NCBI RefSeq assembly: GCF_001428895.1
Contig: NZ_LMJA01000001.1
Location: forward strand, 452,485-516,484
From: Mycobacterium sp. Root265
Lineage (GTDB): Bacteria > Actinomycetota > Actinomycetes > Mycobacteriales > Mycobacteriaceae
DNA length: 64,000 bases
Direction: 5' to 3'
Under the pieces are notes generated by a model. That model did not search any database. It worked only from the letters and a program-made list of their open reading frames with translations, and was not told the DNA's origin. Positions within the stretch are counted from its first letter, which is position 1. Each line of letters starts with the position of its first letter. Of this stretch, positions 27,806 through 36,105 are shown piece by piece. Made by a program: the position numbers and the translations under genes.

Positions 27806-28684
27806 ATGCCCGGAAAACTCGAAGGCAAGGTCGCCTTCATCACCGGCGCCGCTCGGGGGCAGGGCCGCGCCCATGCGATCGCGATGGCACGAGAAGGCGC
27901 CGACATCATCGCCGTCGACATCTGCCGCGACATCCCTTCCAACCCTTACCCGTTAGCCACTCCCGAGGATCTCGCCGAGACCGAACGTTGCGTCAAGGGG
28001 TTGGGCCGACGGATACTGGCCCGCATCGCCGATGTGCGTGAGCGCCACGAACTGCGCGATGCGGTCGAGGCGGGCGTGGCCGACTTCGGAAAGATCGACA
28101 TCGTCGTTGCCAACGCCGGCATCCTCCCGATGGCCATGGGCAACCCCGACCCGATGGGCTTCGTGGATGCCTCCGATGTCGACCTGCTCGGCGTGATGAA
28201 CACTGTGGCAGTGGCCATTCCACACCTGCCCGACGGGGCGTCGATCATCGTGACCGGATCCACCGCGGGCATGATTCGCGGCACCACCACCAGCCCGGAC
28301 ATGGGGCCCGGCGGCGCCGGGTACGGCTGGAGCAAGCGCATCGTCATGGAATATGTCGATGAGATGTGTCTGCACCTGGCGCCGAGAATGATCCGGGTCA
28401 ACGCCGTGCACCCGACGAACTGCAACACCCATCTGCTGCAGAACGAGGGCATGTACGGGGTGTTCCGCCCCGACCTGAAGGCGGAGGGCAAGATCGCCAC
28501 CCGGGAGGACGCCGAGCCGCTGTTCAATTTGTTCCAGGCGATGCCCATCCCGTACATCGAACCCGAGGACATGGCCAACCTGGGCGTGTTCCTGGCAAGC
28601 GACGAGAGCCGCTACATCACCGGCCAACACATCCGGGTGGATGCCGGATCACTCCTCAAGTGGCCCAACGGACCTGGCGGCTAG
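27806..28684 (+). CDS. Mycofactocin-coupled SDR-family oxidoreductase
   Basis: The 292-residue SDR starts LEGKVAFITGAARGQGRAHA, the extended Gly-rich motif of the mycofactocin-coupled SDR family, with a characteristic insertion after strand 2 (VDICRDIPSNPYPLATPEDL). Further features are VVANAGILP, the catalytic Ser in VTGSTAGMIRGTT, Tyr-x-x-x-Lys in GYGWSKRIVMEY and the C-terminal YITGQHIRVDAGSLLKWPN. These enzymes keep NAD(H) tightly bound and pass electrons to the peptide-derived cofactor mycofactocin, oxidising alcohols. In this operon it would oxidise the alcohol made by the P450. The start is ATG 27806 with GAGAGGA upstream. The mycofactocin biosynthesis genes are not in this window. Confidence 0.9.
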   Translation: MPGKLEGKVAFITGAARGQGRAHAIAMAREGADIIAVDICRDIPSNPYPLATPEDLAETERCVKGLGRRILARIADVRERHELRDAVEAGVADFGKIDIVVANAGILPMAMGNPDPMGFVDASDVDLLGVMNTVAVAIPHLPDGASIIVTGSTAGMIRGTTTSPDMGPGGAGYGWSKRIVMEYVDEMCLHLAPRMIRVNAVHPTNCNTHLLQNEGMYGVFRPDLKAEGKIATREDAEPLFNLFQAMPIPYIEPEDMANLGVFLASDESRYITGQHIRVDAGSLLKWPNGPGG

Positions 28685-28695
28685 GGGGAGGTGTC

Positions 28696-28812
28696 GTGGG
28701 ACAACTCATCATGCTCGGAACGTTGTTCGGACTGATCATGGTGATCTTCGGACTCGTCTGGTATTTCGATCCCGAAGCACGAGGCAACGGCCCTCGGGAG
28801 AGTGATCGATGA
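28696..28812 (+). CDS. 38-residue single-pass membrane peptide
   Basis: GTG 28696 follows a strong GGGGGAGG ribosome-binding site and encodes VGQLIMLGTLFGLIMVIFGLVWYFDPEARGNGPRESDR (in two pieces: a membrane helix, residues 2-24, and an acidic/polar tail). It sits 11 bases after the SDR stop, and its TGA overlaps the ATG of the AveC-like gene (ATGA), so translation of the next gene is coupled to it. No known family is recognised. It is too short for most gene finders. It may be a small accessory subunit that helps the AveC-like membrane enzyme, or a leader that serves coupling only. Confidence 0.7.
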   Translation: MGQLIMLGTLFGLIMVIFGLVWYFDPEARGNGPRESDR

Positions 28813-29597
28813 ACACCCAGCTGACGCCCGCCCTCGTTGTCGGCCTCTCCTTTGCCTACATCGGGGGAGCGCTGTTCCTGGCGTACGGGGTGTACTTGAG
28901 CTACCGGCGTGGCCGCCTGCATCCTCTGCTGCTGGTGTCCATCTCGGCCATTTCGTTCTCCTGGATCGAAGCGCCGTATGACTGGGCGATGTACGCGCAG
29001 TTCCCGCCTGCACTCCCGCGCATGCCGTCATGGTGGCCGATGAATTTCACCTGGGGCGGCGGACTGCCATCGGCGGTGCCGATTGGCTACATCGCCTACT
29101 TCGTGTTGCCCGCGGTGATCGGCGCCGCACTCGGCCGGTGGGTGATCCGACGGTTCGGGTGGCGGAGGCCGCAGACCCTGCTCGTCGTGGGGTTGCTCGT
29201 CGGCTTCTGCTGGGCGTTGTTCTTCAATGCCTTCTTTGGGCCGCGGTTCGGAGTCTTCTACTACGGCTTGGTGATTCCGGGGCTCGCGATCTTCGAGGGC
29301 ACCAGGTACCAGTACCCGATCTACGACGCCATCGCCATGGCGGTGCAGATGATGGTGTTCACCTATCTGCTCGGGCGTACCGACGGGCAGGGCCGCAATG
29401 TCGTTGAGGTGTGGTCGGACAACCGGTCGAAGAGTCGTACCGGATCCGCCCTGTTGTCCGTCGCGGCCATGATCGTGGCCGGGCATCTCGCCTACGGCGC
29501 CGTATTCGCCCCGCACCTGGCAACGAAGCTCGGTGGCCACGTCACCTCAGGTCCGACAGAACAGTTGTTTCCCGGTGTACCCAACCAGCCAAGATAG
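28809..29597 (+). CDS. AveC-family (spirocyclase-like) integral membrane protein
   Basis: The 262-residue protein has about seven hydrophobic segments. The sequence SWIEAPYDWAMYAQFPPALPRMPSWWPMNFTWGGGLPSAVPIGY (residues about 58-101) is the strongly conserved core of the AveC spirocyclase family, and FGVFYYGLVIPGLAIFEGTRYQYPIYDA is a second conserved block. AveC of the avermectin pathway shapes the spiroketal; mycobacterial homologues have no established function. It follows the 38-residue peptide with an overlapping stop/start and precedes the second P450 by nine bases. In this setting it may isomerise, cyclise or dehydrate an oxygenated lipid or terpenoid in the membrane. Confidence 0.82.
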   Translation: MNTQLTPALVVGLSFAYIGGALFLAYGVYLSYRRGRLHPLLLVSISAISFSWIEAPYDWAMYAQFPPALPRMPSWWPMNFTWGGGLPSAVPIGYIAYFVLPAVIGAALGRWVIRRFGWRRPQTLLVVGLLVGFCWALFFNAFFGPRFGVFYYGLVIPGLAIFEGTRYQYPIYDAIAMAVQMMVFTYLLGRTDGQGRNVVEVWSDNRSKSRTGSALLSVAAMIVAGHLAYGAVFAPHLATKLGGHVTSGPTEQLFPGVPNQPR

Positions 29598-29606
29598 GTC
29601 TCCGCT

Positions 29607-30806
29607 GTGACCATTGATCCCAGTGTCGAGCTGTATTACGACCCGTTCGACAACGACATCGACGACGATCCCTATCCGATCTGGAAGCGGATGCGCGACG
29701 AGGCGCCGCTGTACTACAACGAGAAGTACAACTTCTACGCACTGAGCCGCTACGAAGATGTCGCTCCGGCACTGCCGAACTGGCAGACGTATCGATCGGG
29801 CCACGGCACCACCGCCGACATTCTGTTCAGCGGTATCGAAGTGCCGCCCGGCATTCTGCTCTTCGAGGACCCGCCGCTGCACGACCTGCATCGCAAGCTG
29901 CTGTCGCGGGTGTTCACGCCCCGACGGATGCTGGCGGTCGAGGATCTGGTGCGCGAATTCTGTTCGCGCGCCCTGGATCCGATCGTCGGATCAGATCGCT
30001 TCGACTTCGTCGTCGACCTGGGTGCCATCATGCCGATGCGCACCATCGGCTACCTGTTGGGCATTCCCGAGGATGCCCAACAACTCATCCGCGACCGCAA
30101 CGACACCCGGATCACCGTCGACTCGAGCCCGGACGGCGATATCAGCCCGTCGATCTTCCAGGACGCGATCGCCGAGTTCGTGGAATACATCGAATGGCGG
30201 GCCACGCACCCTTCCGACGATTTGATGACCGAACTGCTCAACGCCGAGATCGAGGAGACCGGCGGCAACCGTCGCAAGCTCGAACGCGGTGAAGTACTGG
30301 CGTACACCGCGATGATCGCCGGAGCGGGTAACGAAACCACCGCGCGTCTGATCGGCGCGATGGGGCAGCTGCTCGCCGAGCATCCCGAGCAGCGGAGGCA
30401 GCTCGTCGCCGACCCGTCGCTGATCCCCGGCGCCGTCGAGGAGACGCTGCGTTTCGAGCCGCCGTCACCGGTTCAGGCCCGCTACGTGGCCCGCGATGTC
30501 GAACACTACGGCCAGACCATCAGTGCGGGGTCCTACCTGCTGTTGCTCAACGCGTCCGCCGATCGGGATCCTGCGCGACACCCCGACCCTGACCGGTTCG
30601 ACATCCACCGCAAGGCACCGCATCTGGGCTTCGGTCAGGGCATTCACTTCTGCCTGGGCTCGGCGCTCGCGCGCCTGGAAGCGCGGGTGGCGTTCGAGGA
30701 GGTGCTCAAGCGCTGGACCGACTGGGATGTCGACTACGACAACGCGCGCCGCGCACACACCTCCAGTGTGCGCGGCTGGGCACAGTTACCGGTCCGCACC
30801 CGCTGA
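29607..30806 (+). CDS. Cytochrome P450 monooxygenase (second of two)
   Basis: The 399-residue P450 has the I-helix motif MIAGAGNETTARLIG, the K-helix E-x-x-R in AVEETLRFEPPS, and the haem loop LGFGQGIHFCLGSALARLEA with Cys349. It differs clearly from the first P450 of the operon in sequence and length, so the two probably act at different steps. GTG 29607 is nine bases after the AveC-like stop, at the end of the operon. Redox partners are not in the window. The downstream convergent gene is an SRPBCC protein, a fold that often binds hydrophobic ligands. Confidence 0.92.
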   Translation: MTIDPSVELYYDPFDNDIDDDPYPIWKRMRDEAPLYYNEKYNFYALSRYEDVAPALPNWQTYRSGHGTTADILFSGIEVPPGILLFEDPPLHDLHRKLLSRVFTPRRMLAVEDLVREFCSRALDPIVGSDRFDFVVDLGAIMPMRTIGYLLGIPEDAQQLIRDRNDTRITVDSSPDGDISPSIFQDAIAEFVEYIEWRATHPSDDLMTELLNAEIEETGGNRRKLERGEVLAYTAMIAGAGNETTARLIGAMGQLLAEHPEQRRQLVADPSLIPGAVEETLRFEPPSPVQARYVARDVEHYGQTISAGSYLLLLNASADRDPARHPDPDRFDIHRKAPHLGFGQGIHFCLGSALARLEARVAFEEVLKRWTDWDVDYDNARRAHTSSVRGWAQLPVRTR

Positions 30807-30900
30807 GTTCAGCTGCGGCCGGCTTCGGCGCGGAAGCCATGCGCCTCCTCGTGGGTGATCTGCCGGCGACGGTCGCCATGATCGAAGCCTGACTGCGCGG

Positions 30901-31356
30901 TCAGCCTTGTTCGACGTAATCCTTGATGCGGTTCAGCGTCGTGGTCATGTCCCGGACGTTGCGGCGGCGGCGCAGGAAGTACAGCGGCTCAAAGGGTCGC
31001 ACCAATGCCGGGAGCGGCAGGAAGAAGGATTCGGTCACCTTCGTCGACGTCGCGCCGTTGGGCTCGAATCGGTAATGCCAGTTGTTGACCGCGCGATCGC
31101 CGATGAGGACCTCGAAGCCGAACTCCTTGCCCGGTTGGCAGGCCGTCACGCGGCAGGTCGTCCAGTAGATCGGTCCGATCTCGTTGCGCTTGACGTGCCC
31201 GCGGAACTTCGCGCCGAGCGCCGGTCCGGTTGCTCCGTCGAGCCACTCCGCCTCGAAGACCTCGGGGGAGAACTTGCCGGTGTTGCGGATATCGGACACC
31301 ACGTTCCACACATCGATGGCAGGGACATCAATGACAAGTGTGGCGGAATCACGCAT
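30901..31356 (-). CDS. SRPBCC (START/polyketide cyclase-like) family protein
   Basis: The 151-residue protein has the helix-grip pattern: ATLVIDVPAIDVWNVVSDIRNTGKF at the N-terminus, LGAKFRGHVKRNEIGPIYWTT and a long C-terminal helix (FLRRRRNVRDMTTTLNRIKDYV). Such proteins bind hydrophobic ligands in an internal cavity; some are cyclases or aromatases, others carriers. It ends 95 bases after the second P450 on the opposite strand. A role with the P450/AveC products is possible but not shown. The start is ATG 31356. Confidence 0.82.
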   Translation of the reverse strand: MRDSATLVIDVPAIDVWNVVSDIRNTGKFSPEVFEAEWLDGATGPALGAKFRGHVKRNEIGPIYWTTCRVTACQPGKEFGFEVLIGDRAVNNWHYRFEPNGATSTKVTESFFLPLPALVRPFEPLYFLRRRRNVRDMTTTLNRIKDYVEQG

Positions 31357-31382
31357 AGCGCGACCGTATCAGTGCCACCAGA

Positions 31383-32732
31383 TCATTTGCCCGTGATCGC
31401 CTGATAGCGGCGCAGAGCCTCGGCCCGTTCCTGGCTGTGATCCACGATCGGCTCCGGGTAGCCCTGCGGGCGCTGGCCCTTCTTCAGGTGCGGGTCGTCG
31501 GCGTCGACCAGTTCGGGAACCCAGCGCCGGATGTAATCGCCTGCGGGATCGAACTTTTGCCCCTGCGTGGTCGGATTGAACACCCGGAAGTAGGGCGCGG
31601 CATCGGTGCCGCTGCCCGCACACCATTGCCACCCGTGCTGATTGCTCGCCATGTCCCCGTCGACCAGCTGTTCCAGGAACCAGCGGGCACCCCACTGCCA
31701 GGGCAGGTGGAGGTCTTTGACCAGGAATGAGGCGGTGATCATCCGGACCCTGTTGTGCATGAAACCGGAATCTCGCAGCTGGCGCATGCCGGCGTCGACG
31801 ATCGGAAAGCCGGTCTCACCGGCCTTCCACGCCGCGAACAAATGCTCGGCATCGGACCCGTCGTCGATCTCGATCGCGTCGAAGTCGGCGTTCCAATTCC
31901 ACCAGACGCTGCGGGGCCAGTGATTGAGTACGTCGGCGTAGAAGTCGCGAAATGCCAACTCGCGCAGGTACGCAGCATCGCCCTTGCGGCGCGCATTGAG
32001 GTCGGCGGCCATGGTGCGCGGGTGGATCGTGCCGAACTTCAGCGGGCCGGACATCCGACTGGTGCGGGCAAGGTCGGGGCGGTTGCGGTCCTCCTCATAG
32101 TTCTGCAGGTCGTCGTCGACGAAGTTCTTCCACTGCTCCAGGGCGGCGGCTTCGCCGGCGGTGACGTCCATATCCGCGCCCGGGTCCGGAATCTGCACAG
32201 GTCGCAGCGTCTTGTGCGACAGATCCGCAGGATCGAGCCAGCGCGCCGATCTCGCGGTCGACGTGGCGGGATCCCGCCAGCCGTGTTCATTCCACCGGCG
32301 GAAGAACGGGGTGAAGACCTTATAGGGGCTGTCGTCGTCCTTGAGGATCCGGCCGGGAGACACCAGGTAAGGCGAACCGGTGGCCACCAACGGGATGTCG
32401 TCGAGCGCGTTCTGCACCTGTTCGTCGCGACGTCGGCCGTACGGTGTGAAGTCACCGGAGATGTGCACTGCATCCGCGCCGATATCCTTGGCGATCAACG
32501 GAATCTGTTTCTCGGCAGATCCGCGGACCACGAGCAGCCGGCCGTCCAGTTCGCCCTGCAGGTGGCGCAGGCTGTCGCCGAGGTACTGCAGACGCCGGGG
32601 ACCCGAGGACGCCTCCAGTCGGGGGTCGAGGACGAAACAGCCGAGCACATCGCCGTCACCGTCTGCGGCGGCCAGCAATGAGGGCAGATCGGTCAACCGG
32701 AGATCACGACGGAACCACAACACGGACGGCAT
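31383..32732 (-). CDS. Deoxyribodipyrimidine photolyase
   Basis: The 449-residue protein follows the class I CPD photolyase layout: an N-terminal alpha/beta antenna domain (VLWFRRDLRLTDLPSLLAA), a linker, and an FAD-binding helical domain with GETGFPIVDAGMRQLRDSGFMHNRVRM, HLPWQWGARWFLEQLVDGDMASNQHGWQWCAGSGTDAAPYFRVFNP and the terminal region EPIVDHSQERAEAL. The tryptophans of the electron-transfer chain (WNWNADF, WQWGARWF, WQWC) are present. It repairs cyclobutane pyrimidine dimers using blue light. ATG 32732 (MPSVLWFRR) is the normal photolyase start; upstream in-frame extension is rejected. It diverges from the 13E12 gene. Confidence 0.93.
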   Translation of the reverse strand: MPSVLWFRRDLRLTDLPSLLAAADGDGDVLGCFVLDPRLEASSGPRRLQYLGDSLRHLQGELDGRLLVVRGSAEKQIPLIAKDIGADAVHISGDFTPYGRRRDEQVQNALDDIPLVATGSPYLVSPGRILKDDDSPYKVFTPFFRRWNEHGWRDPATSTARSARWLDPADLSHKTLRPVQIPDPGADMDVTAGEAAALEQWKNFVDDDLQNYEEDRNRPDLARTSRMSGPLKFGTIHPRTMAADLNARRKGDAAYLRELAFRDFYADVLNHWPRSVWWNWNADFDAIEIDDGSDAEHLFAAWKAGETGFPIVDAGMRQLRDSGFMHNRVRMITASFLVKDLHLPWQWGARWFLEQLVDGDMASNQHGWQWCAGSGTDAAPYFRVFNPTTQGQKFDPAGDYIRRWVPELVDADDPHLKKGQRPQGYPEPIVDHSQERAEALRRYQAITGK

Positions 32733-32886
32733 CCGGTTATTCTGCCCCGATTGCGCCACGGCCAAACTCCGCGCGCCTCTTACTCCTCGAAATCGCTGTG
32801 CGCCAATGGTTTCAGCAGATCTGTGGATGGTTTCAACGCAGTGGATAACCGATCCGGATGTCACCTTTCGGCGGTAGAATTCGAAC

Positions 32887-34437
32887 ATGCTTGCGAATGT
32901 GGTAGCGGATCGAGAGGCCGTAACGGCGGCTTTCGATGCCTACGACGCCGCCTGCGAGCGACTGGCCGAACTGAATTTCACCCGCATGGATCCGGCCGAA
33001 TTGTTCGCGCTGCAAAGCCGCCGCGAACACCGCACCCGCACTACGGCCGCCGTGGACCACCGGATCCTGGCCGCACTGCAGGCCCAGGCGACCCCGAAAG
33101 ACGTCGGAGCGCGCACCTGGGTCCAGATTCTCGCCACCCGCCTGCGGATCTCAGAAGCCGAGGCGCAGCGCCGGGTTCGAGATGCTCGCGACCTCGGGCC
33201 GCGCTACAGCATGGACGGCCAGACCCTGGACCCGGAATTGGCGGTGTGTGCGGCGGCGCTGGCCGACGGCAGCATCAACAGCGGCCATGTCGACGAGATC
33301 CGGGGCGCGGTCGCAGCCGCGGCCAAGTACGCCACCCCGACGAAATGTGCACAGCTTGAACGAGACCTGGTCGACGCGGCGACCGGGATCAGCCCGCGGA
33401 CTCTGCGTGAAGTCGCCACCTACGCACTGTGTGTCCTCAACCAGGACGGTGACAGCCCGGATGTGGCCGCCCACACACGCGGCATCACCCTGGGACGCCA
33501 GGACGCAGACGGATTGATCCGGGTCACCGGATGGGTGGACCCGGAACTGGGCGCCTACCTCAAAACCGTGAACCAGGTCTGGGGCGCACCAGGGGTCAAC
33601 AATCCCGTCGACACGGAACCGATCAACAACCCGACACCCAACCCACTCCAGGACAACGATGAGTTGCCGGCACCGGAGCCGGTAGCGCCGCCGGCCGGGC
33701 CCGATGACCCGACTGTCGCGCCCGGGCCCGTGACAGTCCCCGCACAGGACGCCGACCAATCCGCCGTGTCCGACGAGGCGCTGGACGAGCGCCGTGCGCT
33801 GCTCGACGTCGAGCCGGACTGTGCGGCGTCCCGGGATGACCGCTCCGCCGCCCAGCGCAACCACGATGCACTCAAAGCGGTCGTGCGTAACGCGCTGATG
33901 TCCAAGGAACTCGGTCAGCACAACGGATTACCGGTCACCGTGGTCGTCTCCACCACCCTGGCCGAGTTGCAGTCCGGTGCCGGACTTGCGACCACCTCGG
34001 CCGGGACGAGGATGCCGATTCGGGACTTGATCCGGCTCGCCGAGCACGCCTACCACTACCTGCTGGTCTACCGGCACCACACCGCCGAGCCGCTGTACCT
34101 CGGCCGCACCAAACGGCTGGCGAATAAGGCGCAACGGCTGGTGATGATCTCTCGGGACAGGGGCTGCACAATGCCCGGCTGCCCGGCGGCGGGCGCGGAT
34201 TGTCAGGGAATGCACGCCGAGCTGGACTGGGAAGCCGGCGGCCGGACCGATATCACCGGCCTCGGGCTCGGCTGTGGATGGGACAACCGGCTGGCCTACG
34301 AAACCGGATGGACCAACAGCATCGACGCAAACGGCCGCATCCACTGGCACCCACCGCCGCTGCTGGACACCGGCCAGCCAACACTCAACTACTTCCATCA
34401 CCCGGAAGATCTCCTCAGACCACCTGAGGATGACTGA
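32887..34437 (+). CDS. DUF222/13E12-repeat family protein with HNH nuclease domain
   Basis: The 516-residue protein begins with the DUF222 region (LNFTRMDPAELFALQSRREH, AQATPKDVGARTWVQILATRLRISEAEAQRRVR), continues with a Pro/acidic linker (about residues 240-300), and ends with an HNH region: RGCTMPGCPAAGADCQGMHAELDWEAGGRTDITGLGLGCGWDNRLAYETGW, then HWHPPPLLDTGQPTLNYFHHPEDLL. Relatives are the REP13E12 repeat proteins of M. tuberculosis. In the usual motif the first zinc/metal part has two adjacent His and a central Asn; here they read Met-His and Gly, so activity is uncertain. The ATG 32887 opens the frame without overlap. Members often lie in multiple copies and serve as phage integration sites. 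Confidence 0.88.
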   Translation: MLANVVADREAVTAAFDAYDAACERLAELNFTRMDPAELFALQSRREHRTRTTAAVDHRILAALQAQATPKDVGARTWVQILATRLRISEAEAQRRVRDARDLGPRYSMDGQTLDPELAVCAAALADGSINSGHVDEIRGAVAAAAKYATPTKCAQLERDLVDAATGISPRTLREVATYALCVLNQDGDSPDVAAHTRGITLGRQDADGLIRVTGWVDPELGAYLKTVNQVWGAPGVNNPVDTEPINNPTPNPLQDNDELPAPEPVAPPAGPDDPTVAPGPVTVPAQDADQSAVSDEALDERRALLDVEPDCAASRDDRSAAQRNHDALKAVVRNALMSKELGQHNGLPVTVVVSTTLAELQSGAGLATTSAGTRMPIRDLIRLAEHAYHYLLVYRHHTAEPLYLGRTKRLANKAQRLVMISRDRGCTMPGCPAAGADCQGMHAELDWEAGGRTDITGLGLGCGWDNRLAYETGWTNSIDANGRIHWHPPPLLDTGQPTLNYFHHPEDLLRPPEDD

Positions 34438-34440
34438 CGT

Positions 34441-34827
34441 TCAGTCGGGATCACCCGAATAGTCGCGCAACACCCGCGCTTGGCGGCGCAGTACTTCGGC
34501 AGCCTCGCCGTGGCCGGTGGATTCGTAGCGTTCCGCCTCGTCGAGGTACTCGGCGACGACCGCGCTCACCACCGATTGCATATCGGCGACCGTGAGGACG
34601 CGCCGCGCAACCTCGCTGGAGCCCAGTCCGGCCGTCGCGCCGGCCACCGGCCCGTCTGGCGCGCAAGCGGGCAGCGCACTCGTGTCGACCGCCTCGGCGT
34701 TGTCGATCGCGGCGATGGCGGTCCGCAACGCCGCGACGGTCTCGGTGTCGCGGGCCTTGAGTGCGACGACGAGGTCACGTCTCATCGCGACCCGGAGATC
34801 GTCGGCACTGCCGTATTGCGTCGTCAT
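34441..34827 (-). CDS. GatB/YqeY-like protein
   Basis: The 128-residue soluble protein has DDLRVAMRRDLVVALKARDTETVAALRTAIAAIDNAEAV, the start of the YqeY (GatB/YqeY tail) domain, and a C-terminal helical part with VVAEYLDEAERYESTGHGEAAEVLRRQARVL. YqeY-like proteins are related to the tail of the GatB subunit of tRNA amidotransferase, but free-standing ones have no firm function. ATG 34827 was chosen for fit to the family; an in-frame extension to 34923 lacks support. It lies 46 bases after the nitronate monooxygenase stop on the same strand. Confidence 0.78.
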   Translation of the reverse strand: MTTQYGSADDLRVAMRRDLVVALKARDTETVAALRTAIAAIDNAEAVDTSALPACAPDGPVAGATAGLGSSEVARRVLTVADMQSVVSAVVAEYLDEAERYESTGHGEAAEVLRRQARVLRDYSGDPD

Positions 34828-34873
34828 CACCCCGTCCACTGTGTACGACCGACCGAAGCGCGTGCAAGCAATT

Positions 34874-35908
34874 TCAGCCGGCCAGCGCCGCGAGGATCGT
34901 TGCGGTCGACTCATCGCGGACATGCCGGTAACCGGTGCCCGCCCACAGGTGCACCAGATCGGCTTCTCCGGCAGCAGCGGCTGCCTTACGCAGCGGGCTG
35001 GTCAGGTGGTGGATGGCCGGATAGCCCAGCGGAGCGATCGGCTCGAAACGGTCGATGAAGCTGTTGCGCAGGCCGCGCGCGGGACGTCCGGTGAACGCGC
35101 GGGTGAGGGTGGTCTCGGTGCGCGACGGATCGATCAGCGCGGCCTTGTGGGTTGCCGACGCGCCGCTTTCGTCGGCGCGCAGCAGCACCGTGCCCACGGC
35201 GGCGGCCACCGCGCCGGCATCCAGGACGCCGGCTACTGCTTCCGGTGTGGCCAGACCGCCCGCGGCAATCAGGGGGAGACCCACGCCGGTGCTGATCTGC
35301 CCGATCAGATCTCCGATCGGCACCGGTGCCGGCATCCGGTCCGGGGTGAACGTTCCGGAATGGCCTCCGGCGACGCTGGCCTGGACCGCGAGCATATCGG
35401 CGCCCGCTTCGGCCGCCAGTTCGGCTTCGGGCAGCGTGGTCACCGTCTGGATGACCACCGTGCCGGCCTTCTGTAGGGCCCTGATGACATCGTTGCCCGG
35501 CAGCCCGAAGGTGAAGCTGACCGCCGGGACGGGGTTCGACAACAGCACCTCGATCTTGGCGCCGAAAGCGTCATCGTCATCGACGGGATGCGCGGGCAAG
35601 GTGAGCCCGAATCGGTCCGCCTCCGCGTGCAGCGCATCCGCGTAGTGGCGGTACGCCTCGTCGGTGATGGGGACGGCGTTGGGTACGAAGACGTTGACCC
35701 CGAATGGGATCGAGGCGTCACGCACCGCGGCGATCTCGGATTCCAGGTTCTGCGCGCTCTTGTACCCGGCCGCCAGGAACCCGAGCGCGCCGGCGCGGAA
35801 CGCCGCGATCACCATGGCGGGCGTGGTGGCACCGCCGGCCATCGGGGCGGCGATCAGCGGGATTGTCAGACCGAGGCCGGCCAGTGCGGAGTTCTTCGGT
35901 GTCGTCAT
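34874..35908 (-). CDS. Nitronate monooxygenase/2-nitropropane dioxygenase family protein
   Basis: The 344-residue TIM-barrel flavoprotein has LTIPLIAAPMAGGATTPAMVIAA at the N-terminus, FGVNVFVPNAVPI, QASVAGGHSGTFTPD (A-G-G-H with the catalytic His of nitronate monooxygenases) and LPLIAAGGLATPEAV as phosphate-binding part for FMN. It oxidises nitronates or similar anions with FMN and oxygen. ATG 35908 follows GGAG at about six bases. It diverges from an alpha/beta hydrolase gene with 197 bases between the starts. It may be co-transcribed with the YqeY-like gene downstream. Confidence 0.9.
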   Translation of the reverse strand: MTTPKNSALAGLGLTIPLIAAPMAGGATTPAMVIAAFRAGALGFLAAGYKSAQNLESEIAAVRDASIPFGVNVFVPNAVPITDEAYRHYADALHAEADRFGLTLPAHPVDDDDAFGAKIEVLLSNPVPAVSFTFGLPGNDVIRALQKAGTVVIQTVTTLPEAELAAEAGADMLAVQASVAGGHSGTFTPDRMPAPVPIGDLIGQISTGVGLPLIAAGGLATPEAVAGVLDAGAVAAAVGTVLLRADESGASATHKAALIDPSRTETTLTRAFTGRPARGLRNSFIDRFEPIAPLGYPAIHHLTSPLRKAAAAAGEADLVHLWAGTGYRHVRDESTATILAALAG

Positions 35909-36105
35909 GGCTGCTCCTCGATATCGGCCTTGGTAGGCCATTCTGACGGATGTGGCCTTTGGTGAAACGATTCTGCCGTCTGAGCCATCCGCCGCGGCAG
36001 GACTGGTTTCCTCCCTGTCAGGAGACACAGACTCCCACTGCGGCAGGAGCGGGTACTGTCCGCAGCAGACGGACCGATCCGTCCACCTAGTGGCCGGAGA
36101 CGCCG

